Of a stretch of 64,000 bases of DNA, positions 27,233 to 40,000 are shown in pieces. Location of the stretch: assembly GCA_903813345.2 (NCBI GenBank), contig CAIIXF020000009.1, forward strand, positions 31,003,259 to 31,067,258, written 5' to 3'. The DNA is from Owenia fusiformis (taxonomy: Eukaryota > Annelida > Polychaeta > Sabellida > Oweniidae). Each line of letters starts with the position of its first letter. Within the stretch, counting starts at the first letter, position 1. Position numbers and translations under genes: made by a program. The notes beneath the pieces are model-generated. The model worked only from the letters and a program-made list of their open reading frames with translations, did not search any database and had not been told where the DNA came from.

Positions 27233-28084
27233 GTATGATGCTGTATATTCCAGTATGGACTAGTTTACATAAACTAACAAAACACAATTTGGAGAAAGCA
27301 GCCAAATGGTCACAGGAACTTCCGCAATAGTCTAAGATCAAGATGACTTGTCATAGTTGGCACATTATGCAAACCTCGGTTGCAAATTAATTCACTGCAA
27401 ATACTTCTGAGAAGTTGTCATTCAGTTGTTCAGACTATATTGTATACCAAGTGACACTGACAAGAGTTTCATTAGCTCATGTTGTAAATTGTGCAACATA
27501 AGCATTGATCCATGGTTTAATTAATACAGAACTGTTTGTAAAGTTAGCAAGTGTACTGTAGTATAGAAAATATGAGGTAAGAATGACATTTGGTCTATAA
27601 TTCAATTTTGACAAGTAGATTTGAAATCCTGTATATCGGACACCCTGTAGTTTTATTCCTTGACTCTTTTATAAATACTGAATGAAAAGTGATGGTACTT
27701 CACAATATTTTCTTTGAGTAATGGCCTCTCAAAACTCAGAGCTAAAAGATTCAATAAAGAATCACCTGCCAAGATGTCATCTTAGACAAAAGGACCAAAG
27801 ATAGCCCATTGATATGCTATATGGTTATACTGTTGGGTAAACACATATAAAATCATTACAGAGGTCAAATGCCACCAAGTTTCAAAATGACTGCTGGAAC
27901 AGCACAGAGCAATAAAAAACACGAGTGCTTACGAGTGCTTACGAGTGCTATACTTCAGCTCAGTTTCTGTTTGCATTTTAGTAATTTTTGATAGTTCATT
28001 AGCATAAAGGTTAATCCACACAGTTTTGCCATTTACAATCGACTAACACCAACTTGATAATAATACTGCACATCCTAAGGGGTC

Positions 28085-31000
28085 CTAATTTAAAATATTG
28101 CGAATCTCTTTATGTATGTGGCATAAAAAGTCTACATAGGAAGCTGTACCATTGGTACCTTTGTCTTCTACTAAGAAATGATGGAACCATGGGTCTAGTT
28201 TGTCTCTTTGTCTAACTATTGTCAACTGCAAATAGACGAGAAGCATTTAAATTAAGATTTTTAAACAATGTGTCATGATCATGAATTGAATTTGGAATCA
28301 TCAACAGAAATCATCAAGACCAGAGATCTTGAAAAAATGAATCTGCTTACAATTATTTAATAAAAATCTTTTTACAAATTTTCCACTTAAATGAAAATAA
28401 TAGTTTGGGATCTAAGGAGTAAACATATCTTTCAAAACGTATCCCATTACAAGATGATTCATGTTAGACTCACTTTCATATGCCGTTGTCGTTGATCTCT
28501 AATTTTTTTGATAATTCCTCGTATCCTCTGTGAAAGTGGAGTATCGAGATCTAATATTTGTGTCTGGAAAAAAGATAAAAGCAATGAGATTTTCAATCCT
28601 AAATATATGAATAACGGAGTGGTTAAACCACAAGATGTTATTTGACTGTTTACCTTTTTTGGGAGGGTATGTATAAGTGCTAAACAAGACTTTAAATTAG
28701 TAAGAACTTGCATTGATATGTTTCTATACCTTACAGTTCATAAATCTTCTTTAGGTCTGCGGGAATTATATAAAAGAAGGGTCTGTATTACTTTAAAAGT
28801 ATACAGAGAGAACTTATCTTTTGATATCAGAATGGAATTGTGGAAGCCTACAAGTAATATATACAAGGCATTAACATGACAAAATGTCACCACCTAAAAC
28901 AATTTGGTCAATTTAAAGCAAGTTGGAAAATACCTTTTGACCTTGAGAAGGGCATTGAAGGTCAAAGGTCAAATCTAAAGTCAGATTTGAACTTCTGAGA
29001 ACTTGTAAAGTCAAATTTGAACTTTTGAAAAGATGTAGATGATTTTGAAAAAAAAATTTGGTCAATTTGAAGCAAGTTGAAAACAGACCTTTTTGACCTT
29101 TTTTGACCTTGAGAAGGTCATTAAAGGTCAAATGTCAAATCTAAAGTCAGATTTGAATTTCTGAGAACATGTAGATGATTTTGAAAAAAAAATTAGTCAA
29201 TTTGAAGCAAGTTGAAAAAGACCTTTTTGACCTTGAGAAGGTCATTGAAGGTCATTGAAGGTCAAAGGTCAAATCTAAAGTCATATTTGAATTTCTGAGA
29301 ACATGTAGATGATTCTGAAAAAATTTTTTAGTCAATTTGAAGCAAGATGAAAAAATACCTTTTTGACCCTTTTTGACATTGAGAAGGTCATTGAAGGTCA
29401 AATGTCAAATCTAAAGTCAGATTTGAATTTCTGAAAACATGTAGATGATTTTGAAAAAAGAATTTAGTCAATTTGAAGCAAGTTGAAAAAAGACCTTTTT
29501 GACCTTTTTTGACTTTGAGAAGGTCATTGAAGGTCAAATGTCAAATCTAAAGTCAGATTTGAATTTCTGAGAACATGTTGATGATTTTGAAAAAAAAATT
29601 TAGTCAATTTGAAGCAAGTTGAAAAAAGACCTTTTTGACCTTTTTTGAAAAAAGGTCATTGAAGGTCAAATGTCAAATCTAAAGTCAGATTTGAATTTCT
29701 GAGAACACGTAGATGATTTTGAAAATTTTTTTTAGTCAATTTGAAGCAAGTTGAAAACAGACCTTTTTGACCTTGAGAAGGTCAAATGTCAAATCTTAAG
29801 TCAAGATTTGAATTTCTGAGAACACGTAGATGATTTTGAAAAAAAAATTTAGTCAATTTGAAGCAAGTTGAAAACAGACCTTTTTGACCTTTTTTGACCT
29901 TGAGAAGGTCATTGAAGGTCAAATGTCAAATCTAAAGTCAGATTTGAAGGTCAAATGTCAAATCTAAAGTCAGATTTGAATTTCTGAGAACATGTAGATG
30001 ATTTTGAAAAAAAATTTAGTCAATGTGAAGCAAGTTGAAAAAAGACCTTTTTGACCTTGAGAAGGTCATTGAAGGTCAAATGTCAAATCTAAAGTCAGAT
30101 TTGAACTTCTGAGAACATGTAGATGATTTAGAAAAAAATTGAAGTCAGTCTAAACAGTATTTGTTAAGTTATAGGAAGTTGTAAGAAATTGTTACAGACG
30201 CCGGACGCCAACCTCCAACCACCAACCGCCGTCGCAAAAAAACGGAGACCATAACAATATGTCACCACTTTTGGTGGTGACATAATAACTTATAAAGGTT
30301 CAATTAAACTAGCCAGGGGTACCCTTCTCCGAATATTTTTAACTAGGAAACAACTATATCAATTGGTAACTGGTCAACTCAACCCAAATCAACTCAACCC
30401 TAAGTCAACTCAACCCCAAGTCAACTCAACCCCTATTAAACTCGACTCTAAGTCATCTCAACCCTTGGTCAACTCATCCCTTACTCAAATTGACCCCGCC
30501 ATTTATATATCTATAAAAACAGATATACCTTTCAATATGATATTGATAAATTTTGATAGAATTAGGGAGAAATTAGAAAGATATGAATGAAATGTTGAAG
30601 GTAGCATGGAAATTCTGAGAGAAATTAAGTTAGAATAAAGGGTTGCTCTGTAGAAAAAACCTAGAATACTAATAATACTGAATCTACTTAACCAGTATGA
30701 CAAAGGTCTAAATCTTGAAATACTACAATATTACAACTAAGAAATTCTTAAATCCATTGGAACCATAGTAACACCACTTCTGGGGTGACATAAAAACTCA
30801 ACAAAAACTATGCAAAATTATTATTTCCAAAGTTAAGAAATCTACATATATTTCAATGGGATAGAGAAATAATAGAAGAAATGTGATCTATATCAAGAAG
30901 TGTGATATGCAAACAAGGACAATTAAAACTCATTTATGATCTCAAAATCCTCTCACAAAATAACCATCAACAGAGAGTATGTCAGCCAGTAATGACCTTA

Positions 31001-34000
31001 CAAAACATAAAATTTCAAGTTTTCTCAACTATTCAATTGCGTGAAATGCTCTTATATTTTATAGGAATTTAAATCAGTTTATATTTATCAGTCCTTAGTT
31101 TGCATATGCGAGTGCTCCAGTTTTGGTGCAAATAATTATAAAAAACATAATCTACCATATACCAACTCGACCTTCACCTTATTTAAAAACAGAATAAAAA
31201 TATTCGAATCAACTGCTACATATTATTCTAACCTTATGATCCCTGAATAATTTTTCGAACTGAAAATATAGGAGGGTTGAATATATGTATGTTAATAGAA
31301 AAATCGTTAATAGAATTTGGATTGCTAGTTAGCAATAATAAATATTAATTCAGAAAATGCGATTAATGTGTTATTTAAAGGTCTTGGGGATGGTACATAT
31401 CTAAATAATCATAATTTGAATACCATTGGTTACTAAATGTTGGATTCTAAAGATTTAGATTAAGCTACGCTAACCTAGAAGGATTTCTGAATAAAGTACA
31501 TGGGGTGAAGATCCTGGTTAAAACACTACTACGAAACTTAGTATGGATTAAAAAAGAATTCAAATCAAACAATATGTAGGAATGGGGCAGCAGGGAAAGA
31601 AAAGTGGTCCTCATATTTAGACAGCATTCACTGACCCAATGTTTTTAAAGTAACCACAAAGTTTCAGATCAAAACCGCTGGCCATATATAACCTTCAACA
31701 GAATCTCATTGGCCTTGTTCTAATAATTATTGCAATACTGTATATGACCATAATCAAGTATTAGAACTATATATTTCACATAATCATGGTAATTAAATTT
31801 TATATTGCAATTTTAACTGAATGTATATCAAACGACTGGTAAATGTTGCTCTGGTGATTTCCAGAAAGAAAAATAAATTTTTGGAATTGTAATTCTAGAA
31901 TATTTTGGAGAACGGGGGTTCTATCAATTTCATCTATGGTCATAAATATAAACAAGAGGGATTCAGAAAATATTTCAGAATATGAATGCCTTTTTAAACA
32001 CAAGGACCCATTCCTTTATCTGTGTACAGCTATTGCTACCTTGTCTATGTCAATCTGGGCAACGGATTGTACCCCAAACACATTCTGTACCCAGTCTGGA
32101 GCTGCATTCATACCAACCCAAAGGAACATGGAGACTCCATTTTCTGGAAACAGAACACATGTAAAATTAAAGCAATGGTTTGTTCACATTAAAGCATAAA
32201 TTGCTGTCATACCACTTGGTCTAGAAAATAGCTCAAAATAAGTTTCACACACCAACTGTAAATATCATCAATATGATCATAACTTCTGTGGACACGTACG
32301 TATATTGTCAGGGGTTGTTTTTGCACTAAATTCTACATATATGAGATATAAATCAAAATGTCTACTGCAGACCATCCCTAAACCAAATAATAAGTATTTA
32401 TCAGAAGTGCAGTCTTTTTGAAAATGCTTAAAAAAGTATTACAAAATTGTATACGGGTACTATTAAATGGAGAGTCTATGGTGGCTAGACATATGAGCAG
32501 ATGCTTTACCTAATAAATACACACAATGGTCCCAGAGATCTCCACAGGATTTTTTCTCAAGTGTGTGCAAAATTCTCATATTCACAATTCAGACCAAAAT
32601 TGGTCAAAATATGCCAATTTTTCATGATTTTTCTCATTTTCAAGTGGGTGCAAATGGATTTTCAGGTGGGTGCAAGCCTATTTTCAAAATTTCAGGTGGG
32701 TGCTGCGCCCACTTGCTTTAATGCTAGGGAGATCACTGGGTCCCCAAGATTAATATACATTTATAAGCAGATGCTTTACCTAATAAATACAAGATATGGT
32801 CCCCTAGATTAATATATGAGCAGATGACTTACCTAATAAATACACGCCATAAAAACAATCCATGGTCCCCAAGATTGATATATGAGCAGATGCATTACCT
32901 AATAAATACACGCCATGGTCCCCAAGATTAATATACGAGCAAATGCCTTACCTAATAAATACACATCATGGTCCCTAAGATTAATATATGAGCAGATGAC
33001 TTACCTAATAAATATACACCATTGGTCCCCAAGATTAATATATGAGCAGATGACTTACCTAATAAATATACACCATTGGTTCCCAAGATTAATATATGAG
33101 CAGATGCTTTACCTAATAAATACAAGCCATGGTCCCCTAGATTAATATATGAGCAGATGACTTACCTAATAAATACACACAATAAAAACAACCCATGGTC
33201 CCCAAGATTGATATATGAGCAGATGCATTACCTAATAAATACACGCCATGGTCCCCAAGATTAATATACGAGCAGATGACTTACCTAATAAATACACACC
33301 ATGGTCCCCAAGATTAATATATGAGCAGATGACTTACCAAATAAATACACATCATGGTCCCCAAGATTAATATATGAGCAGATGACTTACCTAATAAATA
33401 TACGCCATGGTCCCAAGATTAATATATGAGCAGATGACTTACCTAATAAATACACACCATGGTCCCCAAGATTAATATACGAGCAGATGCCTTACCTAAT
33501 AAATACACATCATGGTCCCTAAGATTAATATATGAGCAGATGACTTACCTAATAAATATACACCATTGGTCCCCAAGACTAATATATGAGCAGATGACTT
33601 ACCTAATAAATATGCACCATTGGTTCCCAAGATTAATATATGAGCAGATGACTTACCTAATAAATACACATCATGGTCCCCTAGATTAATATATGAGCAG
33701 ATGACTTACCTAATAAATACACATCATGGTCCCCTAGATTAATATAAGAGCAGATGACTTACCTAATAAATACACATCATGGTCCCTAAGATTAATATAT
33801 GAGCAGATGACTTACCTAATAAATATACACCATTGGTTCCCAAGATTAATATATGAGCAGATGTCTTACCTAATAAATACACATCATGGTCCCTAAGATT
33901 AATATACGAGCAGATGCCTTACCTAATAAATACACACCATGGTCCCCAAGATTAATATACGAGCAGATGCCTTACCTAATAAATACACACCATGGTCCCC

Positions 34001-37000
34001 AAGATTAATATATGAGCAGATGACTTACCTAATAAATACACATCATGGTCGCTAAGATTAATATATGAGCAGATGACTTACCTAATAAATACACGCCATG
34101 GTCCCTGAGTCTCTCAGCAGAACAACGTATTGCAGTCGGTAACTGGGATGAGTCTACATCAACATCATGCTAGAAATATATAATTGAAATATAAAACATG
34201 TACATCAGATACTGTTAGCTGAGCATACAGGGTTGAGAACATGAAATTAATATTTTGAGAACTTATTATATGCAATTTGTATCTTTATTGAATCAACATG
34301 AATGTTATCGTTGAGAAAACAGTGAATATGAACTGTTTTACACATAATAGTTATTCTCTCTATGACTATGGGCTAGTTTACATTAAAATACTTATGTCAT
34401 ACAGGAATATATATTATATCCATTTTCAAAGTTATTTCTATTCTGTACAATTTATAAAATATAGCTATGAGCATGCATACATTTTTTTGCTCCAGACTCT
34501 TAAAGCCCAACAAGAGGGCAGATATTTATTTTAATAAACAAAGATCAGATCCGACAAAGATCAGAAAGTTTCTTTCTAAAGGTAAAATTTGATGGTCCGG
34601 ACAATAATTCCATTCATACTGATTTAAATGAATTTCTCTATTATTTTTAATTGATAATAAACAAGAGACAGAGGCTTTTGAAAAGTAAACCAGACTTATT
34701 ATCTCAGCTGAATATAGATACATGTATGTAAATATATGTTTGGGATATCTAAACCTGAATGGATGCACAACCTGTATACAAATAGTTCAAATGTTTTTCT
34801 AATCATTTTTATTTTATCAAAATTCAATCTAACATTATATAAAATGGCCAGTGACCTGGACATTACATGGGGTGTATAATAGTCACACAGTAAAATAATT
34901 ATAATGAAAATTTAAATGTGCCAGTGTCATACAAAATCTATATAGGTGAATAAAATACATTATTTCATATATGAAACATAACTATGATGATGACAGTCAA
35001 TTGAGATGATAGTCAATTGAGTTATCGACTCATATATGTTTAACTTGGAAAAACAGTTATGAGTTTATTGAATTGAAACCAATAAATATTTTACTCATAA
35101 TAGTAGAAATGCACAAGTTTTAGTTTTTCAATGGTGTCAACACTTTTGATGTCAGTTTCAGTTCTATTCCAGATTATTTCACATTGGGGATGAAAGTTAT
35201 TTTTTAAATAATTGGTTCTATATTTTGGAAAATGAAATTCATCTTTTTGGAAAAGTATTATGTTGGTGAATTTCAATGTTTCTACTAAATAGATTTAGAA
35301 ATATATTGTCAGGGAATGGTGAATTTAAAAGTCAATTGGAGAATATTATATCCATATATATCATGAATATGTATATACAAGTGACAAAAGGAAAGGGCCA
35401 AAAACTTGAGTATTTTGAAGAGTTACTTGAATGTATCTCAAAAAAGGTTCAAGGTCAACTTGACGAAGAACTAAAAAGGATTTCAGAAGGTTTGTAGTAT
35501 TTCCAATAACCAACTGACCAATCATGCTTCTACATTTCATCATCTTTCAATTACAATTAGATGTAAATAAATATATTTGAGACTAAACAGATAATAATAG
35601 GAATATGAATGTACAAGTGCGGGAAAGGACAAAAAATATAAAATGTTTAAAAGATGTTCAGGTTCATAGGAACTTATCAAAATCATAATTATTATTTAGC
35701 TATTTAAAAGTTTTCAATATATACAAATAAAGAATTCGTGTTATAAAAATGTAAATGATTTTTTGAAAATCCCAATATTGTTGAGTCAATAACAGTACTA
35801 TAATATGAAAGGAGAATCTCTTAAATGTTGTACTTTATTGATTTGTAAATTTTGTTTTGTAAATATGACTTTAATCTCAGTGTTTCTACTACTGAAAAAT
35901 TGGTCTTGGTATTTTATAACCATTTCCAGGTAATTTTTCTAGCCATTTCTCATTTATCTTCAATTTCACCATGTCTCTAGTAAAAAATACTTCATGATTA
36001 AATGGAACAACAGGATTTCTATTTGGTATATGGTTTTGCATTCTTTTGAAATCAGCTGGCAGTTGATCATATTGGATATCATGAAATTGATTGCCAACAA
36101 TATTGAAGTTTCCAGGATTTGGAATATTTTGAATGACACCATGCTCTAGTTCTTTGTCAACATTCGCATGTTCAACATTATCATTATTTTGGTCTTCCTT
36201 CATATCTTTGTTTGCTCGTTTTTCAGGCAAAGCATAGAAAAGTTTGTCCCAGAATTTCTTATCATTAACATCCAAATATGTTCTTGTCTTTATAAAATGT
36301 CTGATAGTTTCATCTAGTTCTGCATCCTCGATTTCCTCCATCTTGATGACAATAAGGCGATTACGTCGATCTTCCAGAACCTTCTTATGAGCGAGTTGAA
36401 ATTCTAATCTCCCCCATGGACTTTTAGCAAAGTCATTATTGAGTAGGATAATGATACGACGGCTGTTTTCAATAGTCTCTGCTATTGTATCTGCGATCAT
36501 GTTACCTACTGGGAAATCTCTGTGATGTACATAAGTTATGTATGGCGGGTCACTATTCTCCAAACGATATAACAGAGTCTCCCTCATCCATTTTATGGTG
36601 TCTGGGTTTCTACTAGAGTAGCACACAAAGGCATCATACTTTTTGCAAAGGTCATCTTCATCATAGCGATCAAATGGATGCCAGTTGAAGCGAGTATAGA
36701 GAAACACTTTCACTGCAGTTTTGTGGCGAATCCATATACAAGATGCGGTCAAAATTATGGCAGAAATAATGACCGATGTGGTCACTGCAGCAATAATTAT
36801 GATCTCTTGCTGGCATATCAAGTTAAAGTTTGCTATATCAAGTACAGAGCCCAGCCGATCCTTGCATTCCACATTTTTGTCGAGAAGCCTACCACATTTT
36901 TGTCGAGAAGCCTACCACTTGATGCCAGAAGCTTCAGCCATGTGCCAAATGAAACAAGTTTGCAGTCACATGTCCATGGATTTTCATGGAGAGATAATTC

Positions 37001-40000
37001 CTCGATTGCAATGTCCAAGAAAGAAACATCTGGGAAAGATTTCAATTGGTTTTTATGAAGAAACAGTTTTGAAGCATTTTTCAGAGATCTAATAGCTTCA
37101 AATTCAACATCTGTAATTCGATTGTTGTCCATGTATAGCTCTTTCAGTCTGGAAAGGTATGGTTTGTTTGTGAGTTCTAAGATTCTATTCCAAGCAAGAT
37201 GCAATGTTATAGCCCCTTGCGGAAGTGACTCCGGCATGCTTTCCATGCCACGATCAGTGCAATTTACAACTGTTGTAGCCCTAACAGGCACATACTCACA
37301 ACTGCAACCTTTGGGACAAGATATATTTACATCACATCGTAAATCATCAAATGCAACATCTTCAAGGATTGTCATATTAAAAAGTTTTGGAGGAGTCAGA
37401 CATTTAGGTCTTGTCAATCCAGGAAACAATGCCAATTCAAAACCGCCATCCTCCTTGAAAAATTCATCACGGCCAAATCGAGCTATTTTGTAAATCTGAC
37501 AATCACAGTGAAAGGGATTGTTGCGATAGTCAAACGAGTATGACCAAAAGTGCCATAACTGGTCTATTTCCTGTATGCCATATTGTACAAACATTCTAAC
37601 ATTGATAGACTTGAATTGGTTATGTTGAAAATCTATGAAAACTGCCCCCGGTGGTGCTCCTCTTAGATGTAGGATTGAAAAGTTCATCTCATTTGAGAAT
37701 TCTGCAATATTATTGCTTGAGAAATTAACAGATTGAAGTAAGGGCATCAACAAGGGACAAGGTTCAAATACTGCAAGATAGTTGTTCTGTAGAAGTATAT
37801 GTTGAAGTTTTGGCAGTTGACTACGAGTGAACACCCCAGGCTGCATGTACAGGTAAGATATCAAATTGTTACTTAAGTCCAGAACTTCAAGTTCCACAAG
37901 ACCACTGAAACACCCATGTTCAAGTCTCGTTATGTTGTTATTCCTCAAGATGAGATTCTCCAGTTTCTCAGCTCCTTGAAATATCCCTACTGGTATAGTC
38001 TGAATTGCATTGAATGCAAACACTACATCGGTTAAGTATTCAAATTCACTCAAATTTCCAGGGATCGATATGAGTCCAGAAAATGTCCAATATATTTCTA
38101 CAAGTATATCTTTACTGACGACCCAATCCATAGTTTGAACTGTTCCTGGTAGGCAAGTCATATTCAGCTTCAATCCCTGGTGACAGCAAAAACAAGTCGG
38201 AGGACATTCCGATAAACTCTCACAGCATATAGTCAGCTTGATGTAGAACACAGCCACTATCACTATCCATAACTTAGGAGACATCTTAATGATTGGAATA
38301 ATTCTTAACAATATAAATATATCCCTCAAGGAATGTTAATAATGCTGTATTCATTGAAGAGCTGCTCAATATAATTGGACAATTATGTTTACTTTATCTG
38401 AATCATCCCAGAATTTATCTTGAATTTAACTTCCTTATTGGGTTCATACACTTTTATTTTGTTACAGATCGAACGAAAGTGCAATGCCCCTGAAACTTAG
38501 AGCACAATTAATTCAGTTAGTGTGTACCAATCAACTTAAGTATATTTGAAGGATGGTTTAAATAAACAAAAAATCATGATTCCTCAAAATTTTATTTGTG
38601 TGAAAGTATCCATTTATTCATTTTTGAATTGGCTCCTTTCATATAGCCTAGATCCTTGAACTAGAATAGATGAATGTACTTTGATAATGAATTTTATTAC
38701 GATGATTTATAGATTTTCTTTAGAAGAACATTTTATTCATGTACTTGCATGTTGTTAAGATTCAGTTATGATGCAGATCATAATGACTGCATAGGTTCTA
38801 TGATAGACATAGTCAAATACACTGATAACAATCATTTACAACTTAAATTTGCTTGTATTTGCGAATGCAACTTTCGGTTGCTGGATTAACCTATTATTTT
38901 ATGCCTCATTTAAATATGAATGAAATAGTGATAGGTACTACTCATTTAAATGAGTTCCCTATAAAATAGAAGGTTAATCAGGTAGCCAAATGTAGAAAGT
39001 TGCATTCGTGATTACAACCTTAGTAACCAGTATAACTTGGAAATACTCAAACTTAGAAAAAAATCTAATGACAAATATTGAACAAAACCTTTTTTGACGA
39101 GAAATATGTTTCCTATGTGTCATCTATGCATTATTGTGAATTTCATTTATAAGGATTTGGTGAAACAAAAGAACAAACATTTTAACATGCACATCTTCGC
39201 TATCTATGCCCATCGGCTGGTTAATACAAAATTCTAATTATGTTGTCATATTTCCACTATCCTAGAATATATGCAGAGTTTACCATACCTACTGAGGTTT
39301 AAAGTAGATAACATACATGACATACAGGAATATATACTGCATCCATTGTCTGCCCTGCTATTGCTGGGATCTTTCATATAAAATTTAAACAAACATGGGT
39401 GTCAGGTAAAACATCAAAGCTATTTCTAGGTTTACAATTTAAACAATACATATAATATAAAATATATATTAAAGCATATAGTGTTTGCTCCATAAGTAAT
39501 AGCCAACCAAGAGCATTGATATTTTGTTGAAAATCCATTTCTATTTTGTATATGGTTTTGCATTCTTTTAAAATCAGCTGGCAGTTCATCATATTGGATA
39601 TCATGAAATTGATTGCCAACAATATCAAAGTTTCCAGGATTCGGAATATTTTGAATGACATCATGATCTGGTTTTATGTCAACATTCACATGTTAAACAT
39701 TATTACCATTTTGGATGACATTGACATCTTCCTTCATATCTTTGTTTGCTCGTTTTTCAGGCAAAGCATAGAAAAGTTTGTCCCAGAATTTCTTATCATT
39801 AACATCCAAATATGTTCTTGTCTTCATAAAATGTCTGATAGTTTCATCAAGTTCTGCATCCTCGATTTCCTCCATCTTGATGACAATAAGGCGATTACGC
39901 CGATCTTCCAGAACCTTCTTGTGAGCGAGTTGAAATTCTAATCTCCCCCATGGACTTTTAGCAAAGTCATTATTCAGTAAGATAATGATGCGGCGGCTGT

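Larger units (their letters stand above)
23761..28084. other. Intergenic region between FAM149 and Sec24 genes
   Basis: No gene was recognised. It holds one dispersed repeat (26075-26212) and one MITE (26982-27232). There are isolated transposon-like ends starting TACAGGGTG at 24686 and 26824, with an inverted ACCCTGTA near 27640. A minus-strand AATAAA near 27650 is a possible but distant Sec24 poly(A) signal. Confidence 0.5.

Noticed and set aside
32501-33689. Plus-strand ORFs reading [12 protein letters not shown] and similar
   Set aside because: They arise from the splice-junction minisatellite and change frame between units.
36678-37493. Plus-strand ORFs over the Toll-like gene
   Set aside because: Antisense frames; the minus strand carries the recognisable LRR and TIR motifs.
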